Assembly (NCBI GenBank): GCA_900541895.1
Contig: UWSI01000026.1
Coordinates: 1 to 21,162 of the forward strand
DNA length: 21,162 nt
Direction: 5' to 3'
Source of the DNA: an uncultured Actinomyces sp.
GTDB taxonomy: Bacteria > Actinomycetota > Actinomycetes > Actinomycetales > Actinomycetaceae
Shown: positions 6,857-13,911 of the stretch, one piece after another
Numbering within the stretch: position 1 is the first letter of the stretch
Layout: every line of letters starts with the position of its first letter
Notes under the pieces: generated by a model
Seen by the model: only the letters and a program-made list of their open reading frames with translations
The model's database searches: none
Told to the model about the DNA's origin: nothing
Translations under genes and position numbers: made by a program

Positions 6857-8902
6857 ATGTCTGTTGAACGCTACGAAGAAGAACAAGCAGATCAGATTGC
6901 CGCTGACGCTTCTGCATCGGTAGAGGTGCTTTCGCAGGATCAAGCTGAGAAAGCGCGCGAGGAAAGTCAAAAACAAAAAGAAGGCGCGGCCTCGGGAATG
7001 AAAGACCCCAACAAGCTTGATGGAGTGCCGCGTCCTTTCGGAAGGCTGATGGCCTACCTGTGGGCAAACTATAAGATCCACTTAAGTGTTGTTGGCATCT
7101 GCATTGTGATTTCTGGTATCGCATCTGCGGTTGGCTCGATCTTCCTCCAGCAGATCGTTGATACCGTGATTATTCCCGGTATGAGCCAGGGGCTCCCGGC
7201 CGTGATGTCGCAGCTCGTGCGACTGGTTGTGATCATGGGCATTATCTTTGGCTCGGGTATTGTGTGCGCTTTCATCTACACGCGTCTGATGGCAATCGTC
7301 ACTCAGGGCACGCTCAAGAAGATGCGTGATGACATGTTTGATCGCATGGAGACGCTTCCGCTGAAGTTCTTCGATACGCACCCTCACGGTGCGGTCATGT
7401 CGACCTACACGAACGATACCGACGCGATTCGCCAGCTTATTGGCCAATCGATCCCGACCCTGATCCAGTCCGTACTCACGATCCTCGCGTTGACAATCAC
7501 CATGCTCAGTTACTCGCTGTGGCTCACTCTTCTCGTCGCGGCGTCGGCTGTCGCGATGTTTGGCGTGACAAAGAAAATGGGCGGCGGTTCAGCGAAGTTC
7601 ATGGTTGCCCAGCAGCGCTCGCTGGCTGAAGAAGAGGGTTACATCGAAGAGATGATGGATGGCCAGAAGGTCATTAAAGTCTTCAATCACGAAGATGCTG
7701 TTAAGCATAATTTCCTGAGCTACAACCACCAACTGTTCAACGATTCAGAACGCGCAAACCAATACGGCAACATGCTCATGCCAACCCTGGGCAATATCGG
7801 GAATATCCTTTATGTTGCCGTTGCCCTGGTCGGCGGCATCATGGTTGAGCTCCAGACTCCGAATTTCGGCTTCGCGGGTATGGGCGCAATCACCGTTGGC
7901 GTCGTCGTTTCCTTCCTGGGGATGGTCCGTAACTTTACACAGACGCTGGGACAGGCCTCGATGCAGGTTCCGATGATCGCCCTGGGTCTTGCGGGTGCTT
8001 CCCGAGTCTTTGCCTTGATGGAGCAAAAGAGTGAAGAAGACGAGGGCTACGTGACCCTGGTCCGCGCGCGGGTCGATGAAAATGGCGATGTTCATCCCAC
8101 TGAAGAACGCACGGGTGTATGGGCGTGGCGTCATCCGCACAGCGACGGAACGGTCACCTACACGCGTCTACGCGGTGAACTGGTCATGGAAGACGTCGAC
8201 TTCTCCTACGACGGGAAAAAGACGATTCTTCACGACATCTCGCTGTGGGCAAAGCCTGGGGAGAAGATCGCTTTCGTCGGTGCAACGGGCGCCGGCAAGA
8301 CGACTATCACTAACCTGATCAATCGTTTCTACGATATCGATGACGGCAAGATCCGTTTTGACGGCATCAACATCAGGAAGATCCACAAGCCTGATCTGCG
8401 TCGCTCGCTGGGCGTCGTGCTTCAGGATGTGAAGCTCTTTACCGGTACCGTCATGGATAACATCCGCTTTGGGCGACTGGACGCGACCGATGAGGAATGT
8501 ATCGCAGCCGCAAAGCTCGCGAATGCTCATTCCTTCATTGAGCGTCTTCCCGATGGCTACCAGACCGAGCTCAGTGGCAATGGGTCAAACCTCTCGCAGG
8601 GACAGGCACAGTTGCTGTCTATTGCGCGTGCAGCTGTTGCCGATCCGCCAGCGATGATCTTGGACGAAGCGACCTCATCGATTGATACGCGTACCGAATC
8701 GCTGGTCCAGAACGGCATGGATAACCTCATGGAGGGGCGTGCGGTCTTCGTCATTGCACACCGTCTGTCAACGGTCCGTAATTCCGATGCCATTATGGTT
8801 CTGGATCACGGCCGTATTATTGAACGTGGAAGCCACGACGAACTGATTGCTCAAAAGGGCGTGTACTACCAGCTGTACACGGGTGCTTTTGAGCTCGAGT
8901 AA
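6857..8902 (+). CDS. Heterodimeric ABC exporter, catalytic-site subunit
   Basis: This 681-residue partner has six membrane spans (about 70-385) and a nucleotide-binding domain with Walker A GATGAGKTT (475-483), Walker B AMILDEA with catalytic Glu604, and switch His635. Its signature is the altered LSQGQ (579-583). Pairing with the previous protein therefore gives one consensus site (Walker motifs here plus LSGGQ there) and one degenerate site, as in TM288. Two additions stand out: a charged N-terminal extension of about 55 residues rich in Glu, Gln, Lys and Ala, and a segment of about 50 residues between membrane and ATPase domains (about 390-440, including WAWRHPHSDG). Start ATG 6857 is chosen because GAGGTGG lies 6 nt upstream and the previous stop ends at 6855; the open frame extends into the previous gene. 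Substrate unknown. Confidence 0.9.
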   Translation: MSVERYEEEQADQIAADASASVEVLSQDQAEKAREESQKQKEGAASGMKDPNKLDGVPRPFGRLMAYLWANYKIHLSVVGICIVISGIASAVGSIFLQQIVDTVIIPGMSQGLPAVMSQLVRLVVIMGIIFGSGIVCAFIYTRLMAIVTQGTLKKMRDDMFDRMETLPLKFFDTHPHGAVMSTYTNDTDAIRQLIGQSIPTLIQSVLTILALTITMLSYSLWLTLLVAASAVAMFGVTKKMGGGSAKFMVAQQRSLAEEEGYIEEMMDGQKVIKVFNHEDAVKHNFLSYNHQLFNDSERANQYGNMLMPTLGNIGNILYVAVALVGGIMVELQTPNFGFAGMGAITVGVVVSFLGMVRNFTQTLGQASMQVPMIALGLAGASRVFALMEQKSEEDEGYVTLVRARVDENGDVHPTEERTGVWAWRHPHSDGTVTYTRLRGELVMEDVDFSYDGKKTILHDISLWAKPGEKIAFVGATGAGKTTITNLINRFYDIDDGKIRFDGINIRKIHKPDLRRSLGVVLQDVKLFTGTVMDNIRFGRLDATDEECIAAAKLANAHSFIERLPDGYQTELSGNGSNLSQGQAQLLSIARAAVADPPAMILDEATSSIDTRTESLVQNGMDNLMEGRAVFVIAHRLSTVRNSDAIMVLDHGRIIERGSHDELIAQKGVYYQLYTGAFELE

Positions 8903-8944
8903 TCACGTTGCTCCCTTGTAACGAATACGTTGAGGGGACGCAGT

Positions 8945-8974
8945 GTGAGGCCGGCGATTTTCCGCCGGCTTCAC
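8945..8974 (+). terminator. Hairpin after the ABC exporter genes
   Basis: A 12-bp stem (8945-8956 with 8963-8974, one G-U pair, core GCCGGCG/CGCCGGC) closes a 6-nt loop 42 nt after the exporter stop. A short CTTTAG follows, then the ribosome-binding site of the hydrolase gene. It may end transcription or only reduce read-through. Confidence 0.65.
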
Positions 8975-8989
8975 CTTTAGGGGGTTGGA

Positions 8990-9925
8990 ATGCAGATTCA
9001 CGGTGTTGTCCCTCAGGCACCATTTGTGGGGGAACTTCCGCACGAGGTGACCTGCGTGGGGATCCCTACGTCCGCGGGCGTACTGACTGCCGTTTTCATT
9101 GACGAGGCCGTGGCGGGCATTGTTCCCAAGGCGGAGAGCGCGTTGGAGGTACACGAGGTGCCTCACGCTGGTGAGCAGCCCGAGCCTGTTCCGGCGCTTT
9201 TAGTTCCGGGGTTTACGGGCTCCAAGGAAGATTTCACTCCCTTTCTGCCGTATCTGGCTGAGCGCGGTCGCAGCGCCTGTGCTTATTCGCAGCGTGGACA
9301 GGCGGATTCTGCGGCTCCCAAAGGCGTTGAGAATTATCGCTTGGCTGACTTTGTCGGCGACCTGATTGAGGTTGCGCGCGCGATGGGTGCCAGCGTGCGG
9401 CCAATTCACCTGCTGGGACATTCGTTTGGCGGTGTGATTGCCAGGCAAGCTGCAGTGGTTGCACCGGAACTTTTCCGTTCGGTGACACTGTTTTCTACAG
9501 GCCCTCGGCCGCCTGAATCGATGCGTTGGACGCCCCTGCGTCAGCGTCTTTTATCCTCAACAACGGGAAAGAAATTATCTGCGTGGTACATTTCCCAATT
9601 TCTGAGTAATGATCCCAGGGATGAGCTGATTGCCGAGCGCGCGATGGCCACCAGCGAGGACTCGCTCATGGGTGCGGCTTTCATTTTGGCTCGCTATCCA
9701 GATGTGTCGCTTCCCTTGCGTCAAAGTGGGCTTCCTGTCTTGATCGCCCACGGAGTGGGGGACACAGTTTGGCCGGAGCAGATGCATCGTGAAGAAGCCG
9801 CGTTATTAGGTGCGCGCTATGAGGTGGTCTCAGATGCAAAACACAGCGCTCAATTAGAAAATCCGGCTGCGTTGGCGGATGTTTGTGCTGCGTTCTGGGC
9901 TGATGTCGAGGCCGGGAGAAACTGA
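8990..9925 (+). CDS. Alpha/beta-hydrolase family protein
   Basis: A 311-residue alpha/beta-hydrolase. After an atypical N-terminal segment of about 65 residues, the fold begins with VPALLVPGFTGSKEDF (67-82), the oxyanion-hole region. The nucleophile elbow GHSFGG (143-148) gives Ser145; Asp258 (HGVGDTVWP) and His285 (DAKHSAQLE) complete a plausible catalytic triad. The substrate (ester, lipid, amide or other) cannot be told. No signal peptide is seen, so it is probably cytoplasmic. ATG 8990 has AGGGGG at 8979-8984. It follows the exporter by 87 nt with a hairpin between, so it may be its own unit. A bidirectional hairpin separates it from the convergent importer. Confidence 0.85.
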   Translation: MQIHGVVPQAPFVGELPHEVTCVGIPTSAGVLTAVFIDEAVAGIVPKAESALEVHEVPHAGEQPEPVPALLVPGFTGSKEDFTPFLPYLAERGRSACAYSQRGQADSAAPKGVENYRLADFVGDLIEVARAMGASVRPIHLLGHSFGGVIARQAAVVAPELFRSVTLFSTGPRPPESMRWTPLRQRLLSSTTGKKLSAWYISQFLSNDPRDELIAERAMATSEDSLMGAAFILARYPDVSLPLRQSGLPVLIAHGVGDTVWPEQMHREEAALLGARYEVVSDAKHSAQLENPAALADVCAAFWADVEAGRN

Positions 9926-9938
9926 GGGCTCAAACAAT

Positions 9939-9980
9939 GTCCCTCTTGCAAGCGGCTTTGGAACCGCCCACAAGAGGGAC
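9939..9980. terminator. Bidirectional hairpin between convergent genes
   Basis: Outer arms GTCCCTCTTG (9939-9948) and CAAGAGGGAC (9971-9980) pair perfectly over 10 bp; inside, GCGG and CCGC can extend the stem around a CTTTGGAA loop. It sits between the stop of the plus-strand hydrolase and the stop of the minus-strand ATPase gene and can serve both. The minus-strand side is followed by a modest T-rich ATTGTTT. Confidence 0.75.
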
Positions 9981-9998
9981 GCAGTGCTATTTGGGCGC

Positions 9999-10781
9999 TC
10001 AGTGGAAGACGCGAGCCAGGAATTCCTGAGTCTGAGGCATCTTCGGATTGTCAATGACCTCCTGAGGGGTGCCCTGTTCCACGATCTTTCCGCGTTCCAA
10101 GAACACCACGCGGTCTGCTACTTGGCGTGCGAAACCGATTTCATGGGTTGCCATAAGAATCGTGGAACCCGAGTCCTTAACTTCGCGGACGAGGTCAAGA
10201 ACTTCGCCGACCAGCATGGGGTCCAATGCTGAGGTGATTTCATCGAGCAGAAGAAGCTCGGGATTGGTTGCAAGTGCACGAACAATAGCCACGCGCTGCT
10301 GCTGGCCACCCGAAAGCCGGTCGGGGTATTCCTCGGCTTTTTGAGCAAGACCAATACGTTCTAGCAATTCCATGCCGCGCTTTGTTGCGCGTTCCGGTGC
10401 CCACCCGTGGACCTTGCGTGCAGCCAGTGTCACGTTATCGATCACTGACATGTGCGGGAACAGATTGTAGTGCTGGAACACGACACCGATTTGTCCGCGA
10501 ACCTTATCGGCGTTGATGCTGGGGTCGGTGATGTCCATTCCCGAAAGGAAAATCTGGCCGTCATCGACGCGTTCAAGCAGATTCGCGCAGCGCAGGAGGG
10601 TCGACTTTCCCGAGCCTGAGGCACCCAAGAGTACAACGACCTCGTGACGGTGAACATCAAGGTCTAGGCGACGCAAAACGATGTTGGAGCCAAAGCGCTT
10701 AACGACGCCCTGAACAGAAAGGACGGGGTGTTCCGCGGAGGTTGCCAAGCTTTCGTCGGGGGTGGTGGTTTCCGTGCTCAT
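9999..10781 (-). CDS. Polar amino-acid ABC importer, ATPase subunit (GlnQ-like)
   Basis: A 260-residue ATP-binding protein energising amino-acid uptake with the permease and binding protein encoded upstream. Motifs: Walker A GASGSGKST (53-61), Q-loop VFQHYNLFPHM (101-111), signature LSGGQ (156-160), Walker B LLLLDE (176-181) and switch His213. The sequence between Walker A and the Q-loop and the ending TPQEVIDNP are typical of the GlnQ/HisP polar amino-acid class. About 18 extra N-terminal residues (Ser/Thr/Glu-rich) precede the domain. The ATG overlaps the permease stop by one base (TGATG), so translation is coupled. The specific amino acid cannot be deduced. Confidence 0.92.
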   Translation of the reverse strand: MSTETTTPDESLATSAEHPVLSVQGVVKRFGSNIVLRRLDLDVHRHEVVVLLGASGSGKSTLLRCANLLERVDDGQIFLSGMDITDPSINADKVRGQIGVVFQHYNLFPHMSVIDNVTLAARKVHGWAPERATKRGMELLERIGLAQKAEEYPDRLSGGQQQRVAIVRALATNPELLLLDEITSALDPMLVGEVLDLVREVKDSGSTILMATHEIGFARQVADRVVFLERGKIVEQGTPQEVIDNPKMPQTQEFLARVFH

Positions 10782-11659
10782 CAGACGGTGCCTCCCATCT
10801 GCTCGCGCTTACGTAGTCGAGCGGTGTACCAATCGGACAGGCGAATGAAGGGGAAAGACAAGACGATGAAGAGGAGGCCCGCGACCACGTAGGAAGTGAA
10901 GTTGTAGGTCGTTGCCTGCTGAACCTGTGCTGCTCGGATTGCGTCAGTTGCGCCCAGAACAGAAATCAGGCCCACGTCTTTTTGCATGGAAATGAAGTCG
11001 TTCATCAAAGCGGGGGTGACCTTACGAACTGCCTGCGGCACGATGATGTGACGCATGGTCTGTCCGTGGGTTAGGCCCAGTGAACGTGCTGCATAGCGCT
11101 GCGAGGGGTGAATGGACTCGAGGCCGGCACGGAGCACCTCGGAAACGTAGGAGGTGTAGGTGATGACCAGGGCGATGGTTCCCAGCAGCGTGACATCGAT
11201 GCGCCTGGACGGGTTCAAAGCGGGAATTCCGAAACCGATGATGTACAGGACCACAATGAAAGGCACACCGCGGAAGATGTCCGTGTATGCGGCAGCAAGG
11301 AATCGGATTGGGAAGAATACCGGTCCGCCCAGGGTACGTGCGGCAGCAAGAAGAGTTGCAAAGACCGCCACGCCAGTCGCTGCAACCAGCAGCATGCGGA
11401 TGTTGAGCCACATGCCGGAGAGGACCGCGGGGAAGGAGCTCTTTGCGTATTCCCAGTTGAAGAAGGTTTGTTGGGTTGTCTTCCACCCCGGAGACGAGGC
11501 CAAGATGACAACGATGAGTGCCGCGATGATCAGAGTGGAGATCGCGGAGATCAAGAGTGAGCGAGTGGTGCGCGTGCGCCGGTAACGACGGCGCTGGCGC
11601 TCGACCTCGGAGACTGGGAATTCAGCCATGGGGTCTGCTGAGTGGGAATCGGTGAGCAC
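10781..11659 (-). CDS. Polar amino-acid ABC importer, permease subunit
   Basis: This integral membrane permease moves the amino acid released by the binding protein. Counting from the GTG at 11659 it has 292 residues: a basic cytoplasmic N-terminus (RQRRRYRRTRTTR), a first span at about 34-54, a periplasmic-side loop, then further spans. It has the RGVPFIVVL signature of this family (about 130-138) and the coupling loop SQRYAARSLGL...VPQAVRKVTPAL near 186-218. The start is uncertain: GTG 11659 has AGAGGA just upstream at short spacing, TTG 11695 would add 12 residues, and ATG 11626 would remove 11. It is separated from the binding-protein gene by a strong hairpin and overlaps the ATPase gene by one base. 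Confidence 0.9.
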   Translation of the reverse strand: MLTDSHSADPMAEFPVSEVERQRRRYRRTRTTRSLLISAISTLIIAALIVVILASSPGWKTTQQTFFNWEYAKSSFPAVLSGMWLNIRMLLVAATGVAVFATLLAAARTLGGPVFFPIRFLAAAYTDIFRGVPFIVVLYIIGFGIPALNPSRRIDVTLLGTIALVITYTSYVSEVLRAGLESIHPSQRYAARSLGLTHGQTMRHIIVPQAVRKVTPALMNDFISMQKDVGLISVLGATDAIRAAQVQQATTYNFTSYVVAGLLFIVLSFPFIRLSDWYTARLRKREQMGGTV

Positions 11660-11716
11660 TGGGTCCTCTGAGTGGGTTTCGAATGCGTAAAGCAATCAGG
11701 ACAAGGGAAATGAAAA

Positions 11717-11750
11717 TTCTCCGGCTTGGGACGAATCCCAAGCCGGAGAA
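11717..11750 (-). terminator. Hairpin between binding-protein and permease genes (likely attenuator)
   Basis: A perfect 15-bp stem (11717-11731 with 11736-11750) closes a 4-nt loop that reads TTCG on the minus strand, a very stable tetraloop. On the minus strand it begins 5 nt after the binding-protein stop and is followed by TTTTCATTT. It should stop much of the transcription, or protect the upstream message, so that the binding protein exceeds the permease and ATPase. Confidence 0.8.
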
Positions 11751-11755
11751 GAAGA

Positions 11756-12637
11756 TCACTGCTCGAAGATCGGAGCGGATGCGGCGTCGGCCAGCCACTT
11801 CTTCTGAAGTTCAGCCAGAGTGCCGTTATCGCGCAGCGTGTCGACTGCCTTGGTGACCGCGGGGGTCAGAGCGCTTCCCTTAGGAAGCAGCAGACCGAAG
11901 TTGTTGCCATCCTCGTTCGCGGTGAACTGGCCAACCACGGTGCCGTTCTCAACCTGGGTTGCGATGACGTTGAATGCGGTGGGCAGGTCCACGACGATTG
12001 CGTCAACCTGGCCGCCCTTGAGGGCCTGGACCACGTCAGCAGAACCATTGAAGATCAGCGGATCGGTGCTGGGCTTGAGCTTGTTCATCACGTAGTTCTG
12101 AGAAGTCGTACCGGTCTGAACGCCGAACTTCAGCTTCTTCAGGTCTTCGAGGCTCTTGGCCTCGGCAGCGGGGGTGCCCTTCACAGCGACAACCGCTTCG
12201 GAGGTCGTGTAGTAGGGGCTGGAGAAGTCCACTGCCTGCTTGCGAGCATCGGTAATGGAGAACTGCTGGATGTTGAAGTCCCAGTCCTTTGCGCCAGGTG
12301 CGATTGCCGAATCGAAGGTTGTGCGCTTCCACACGACCTGATCCTTGGAGAAGCCCAGCTTCTCGGCGACTGCGTAGGCAACTGCGGCCTCGTAGCCTTC
12401 ACCGGATTCGGGGTTATCGTTGAGAACCCAAGGGCTGTAAGCGGGGTCGCCGGTGGCGATGGTGAGCTTGCCCTTGGTTACGGTGGGGAGTGCTTCGCCG
12501 GTTGCGTTAGCATCGGCGGTTGCGGAAGTTGTGCTGCTGGAAGTGGTTCCGCCCGCGCATGCACCCAGCGCCATGACGGCAGTTGCTGCGATTGCGACGA
12601 GTGCGGACTTACGGAAACGGATCTTGGGACGAACCAC
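11756..12637 (-). CDS. Polar amino-acid ABC importer, substrate-binding lipoprotein
   Basis: A 293-residue family-3 solute-binding protein. Residues 1-27 are a lipoprotein signal (basic RPKIRFRK, hydrophobic core, lipobox LGAC with Cys27), followed by a Ser/Thr/Ala linker. The domain from about 56 has family features: GKLTIATGDPAYSPW, GYEAAVAYAVAEKLGF, an aromatic/Asp stretch DARKQAVDFSSPYYTTSEAVV, and GTTSQNYV. GTG 12637 is the start, with AGGGAG 5 nt upstream. It is the first gene of the importer unit and is separated from the permease by a hairpin, typical of binding proteins made in excess. The ligand is an amino acid or related polar compound; which one is unknown. Confidence 0.93.
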   Translation of the reverse strand: MVRPKIRFRKSALVAIAATAVMALGACAGGTTSSSTTSATADANATGEALPTVTKGKLTIATGDPAYSPWVLNDNPESGEGYEAAVAYAVAEKLGFSKDQVVWKRTTFDSAIAPGAKDWDFNIQQFSITDARKQAVDFSSPYYTTSEAVVAVKGTPAAEAKSLEDLKKLKFGVQTGTTSQNYVMNKLKPSTDPLIFNGSADVVQALKGGQVDAIVVDLPTAFNVIATQVENGTVVGQFTANEDGNNFGLLLPKGSALTPAVTKAVDTLRDNGTLAELQKKWLADAASAPIFEQ

Positions 12638-12659
12638 GTGTGCTCCCTATGAAGATATT

Positions 12660-12710
12660 GGGACAGAACAATTTTGAGTGCTTGTCAACCCATGGGTAAA
12701 GCACCCACGC
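12660..12710 (-). promoter_or_regulatory. Candidate promoter region of the amino-acid importer
   Basis: On the minus strand a perfect TTGACA (12688 to 12683) lies about 46 nt upstream of the start. No strong -10 box sits at 17 nt. Next to it is a small inverted repeat TGGGT-AAAGC-ACCCA (12693-12707) that could be an operator. The element is suggestive only. Confidence 0.35.
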
Positions 12711-12813
12711 TCTAAGGCTAAGGGCAACTACGTGCTAATGGAAAGAGATAGTCTCAAACTTTAGATGTGAGATATGGTCTGCGTGGATCCTCGCTATGAT
12801 GGATCTAATAACC

Positions 12814-12841
12814 GAGGGCAGATCCAATTGGATCTGCCCTC
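12814..12841 (-). terminator. Perfect palindrome after the repeat-protein gene
   Basis: GAGGGCAGATCC (12814-12825) and GGATCTGCCCTC (12830-12841) form a perfect 12-bp stem around AATT. It lies 21 nt beyond the stop of the minus-strand repeat-protein gene and upstream of the importer promoter, so it most likely ends the repeat-protein transcript. There is no U tract. Confidence 0.7.
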
Positions 12842-12862
12842 TGATTTATTTGATGCTAATGG

Positions 12863-13108
12863 TCACTTATCCAGCTCGTCCTTAGCCGCCTCGACGGCGT
12901 CTCCGGCCTTGTCCTTAGCGTCTTCGGCCTTGTCCTTAGCCGCCTCGACGACGTCTCCGACCTTGTCCTTAGCGTCTCCGGCCTTATCCTTAGCCGCCTC
13001 GACGACGTCTCCGACCTTGTCCTTAACTGCCTCGACGACGTCTCCGACCTTGTCCTTTGCAGCTTCAAAGCCTTCTTCGGCCTGCTTCTTCAGGTTTTCC
13101 AGATCCAC
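12863..13108 (-). CDS. Small Lys/Asp/Ala-rich amphipathic repeat protein (LEA-like)
   Basis: An 81-residue protein with no membrane span and almost no aromatic residues. After a short head (MDLENLKKQAEEGFEAA) it consists of units starting KDK: 11-residue units KDKVGDVVEAV or A at 18-28, 29-39, 47-57 and 65-75, and 7-residue units KDKAGDA or KDKAEDA at 40-46 and 58-64, ending KDELDK. Eleven-residue charged helical repeats are the hallmark of group-3 LEA and related stress proteins; I infer a stress or membrane-surface role without proof. GTG 13108 is preferred because AAGGAG lies 6 nt upstream; the in-frame TTG at 13123 precedes that ribosome-binding site. It is followed by its own terminator and stands alone. 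Confidence 0.75.
   Translation of the reverse strand: MDLENLKKQAEEGFEAAKDKVGDVVEAVKDKVGDVVEAAKDKAGDAKDKVGDVVEAAKDKAEDAKDKAGDAVEAAKDELDK
12884..13057 (-). repeat. Coding tandem repeats of 33 and 21 bp
   Basis: Six directly adjoining units of 33, 33, 21, 33, 21 and 33 bp encode the KDK-headed modules of the small repeat protein. The sub-units share GTC-CTT-rich text on the plus strand. Unit lengths stay in frame, so the array could expand or shrink without breaking the gene. Confidence 0.8.
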
Positions 13109-13146
13109 GGTTGGCTCCTTCAATAGTGGGGTTTCCAGTGATTACC

Positions 13147-13156
13147 GGAACGTTCC
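13147..13156. promoter_or_regulatory. Short palindrome upstream of the repeat-protein gene
   Basis: GGAACGTTCC is a perfect 10-bp palindrome 39 nt upstream of the GTG start. GGAAC resembles the -35 of some actinobacterial stress sigma factors, but no matching -10 was found. It may be an operator or chance. Confidence 0.25.
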
Positions 13157-13223
13157 CTCAGCCTAAGGCATGGTGGTGTTCTTGTCGATAGATTCGATTT
13201 TTAAGGGAGATTTGGGTGACACG

Positions 13224-13817
13224 TTAGGAAACACCATCGATGAAGAAGGGGGAGTCGATGCACCCGTGGGCGAATTGGTGTGCTTCTGCTCCTGCGCTCC
13301 CCCCAAGTGCGGGTGGTCCGTCGAGAACGAGGATCGCGAGGCCATGGATGTATGCCCAAAGCGTTGCTTCTGCGCGTGGATCCTCGCTCCCGTAGGCAAT
13401 TTTTGCGAGGCCGTGGAGCTGGGAACGCGCTGCTTGGCTGGCCTGGATGAGCTCGGGGTGTGAGTCGGGATCGTACATGTCAGAGCGAAACATGATGCGA
13501 AAAACCCCCGGGTTTTTCAGAGCGAAAGTCAGATATGCGTGTCCTGCTGCGCGCGTTATCTCCCGAGGCGTCGTATCTGTGCTGGCGCGAAGTGCCTCGC
13601 TGAGCACTTTTTCCAAGGCGAGGAATCCCTCTGTGATCAGCGCTGCAAGGATTCCCTCTCGGCTTTTGAAGTGGTGGTAGGGAGCCTGGTGTGTGCATCC
13701 GGCTCGCCTCGAGACCTCGCGCATGGACAGAGAGGCGGGTCCTCCTTCGTTGAGGAGTTCTCCGCTGATCGCGAGGATCGTTTCGCGTAGGCCGGGAGCT
13801 TCGCTTGAGCGTGTCAT
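13224..13817 (-). CDS. TetR-family repressor (WHG-type C-terminus)
   Basis: A 197-residue TetR regulator. The N-terminal helix-turn-helix spans about 10-55, with recognition region MREVSRRAGCTHQAPYHHFKSREGIL. The ligand domain includes AYLTFALKNPGVFRIMFRSDMY and ends with the WHG-type segment ATLWAYIHGLAILVLDG. It is divergent from the oxidoreductase fusion gene with a perfect inverted repeat between them, so it most likely represses that gene and itself, with a hydrophobic substrate or product as likely inducer (inference). There is no Shine-Dalgarno before ATG 13817, but TATACT lies 6 nt upstream, which suggests leaderless translation. One operator arm would cover its -35 region. Confidence 0.88.
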   Translation of the reverse strand: MTRSSEAPGLRETILAISGELLNEGGPASLSMREVSRRAGCTHQAPYHHFKSREGILAALITEGFLALEKVLSEALRASTDTTPREITRAAGHAYLTFALKNPGVFRIMFRSDMYDPDSHPELIQASQAARSQLHGLAKIAYGSEDPRAEATLWAYIHGLAILVLDGPPALGGSAGAEAHQFAHGCIDSPFFIDGVS

Positions 13818-13823
13818 GGCATC

Positions 13824-13829
13824 AGTATA
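13824..13829 (-). promoter_or_regulatory. -10 box of the tetR-type gene (leaderless)
   Basis: On the minus strand TATACT (5/6 match to TATAAT) is followed by 6 nt, GATGCC, and then the ATG at 13817. With no ribosome-binding site present, transcription probably starts at the initiation codon. The left operator arm (13847-13864) overlaps where the -35 and upstream contacts would fall. Confidence 0.5.
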
Positions 13830-13846
13830 GGGGAAACATACCGTTA

Positions 13847-13900
13847 CTACTTGACAGTGTCTAGGAGTGCATGATTCTATTACTAGACACTGTCAAGTAG
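13847..13900. promoter_or_regulatory. Dual operator: perfect 18-bp inverted repeat between divergent genes
   Basis: CTACTTGACAGTGTCTAG (13847-13864) is the exact reverse complement of CTAGACACTGTCAAGTAG (13883-13900), with an 18-nt spacer. Each arm is itself a near-palindrome of 15 bp (CTTGACA-G-TGTCTAG, one mismatch), the size of a TetR dimer site, so the region looks like two operators in opposite orientation. The left arm contains TTGACA (13851-13856), usable as the -35 box for rightward transcription, with a weak -10 (GATTCT at 13873-13878). The right arm would then cover the start site of the oxidoreductase transcript. Bound repressor should block both genes. Confidence 0.8.
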
Positions 13901-13911
13901 AAGGGGTGTGT

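Noticed and set aside
5107..8902. Specific drug-resistance or bacteriocin export role
   Set aside because: No resistance regulator, immunity gene or peptide precursor is adjacent; substrate cannot be read from the sequence.
11726..12652. Long plus-strand open frame (308 codons) opposite the amino-acid binding protein
   Set aside because: It is the antisense shadow of a well-supported lipoprotein gene, is implausibly Gly/Cys/Val-rich and shows no domain.
12884..13057. Direct repeats resembling a CRISPR array
   Set aside because: The units adjoin with no unique spacers, keep a reading frame and encode a regular peptide; no cas genes are nearby.
12774..13166. Plus-strand open frame of Ser/Ala/Leu/Thr repeats
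   Set aside because: It mirrors the coding repeats of the minus-strand KDK protein. The minus frame has a good ribosome-binding site and a terminator; the plus frame has neither.
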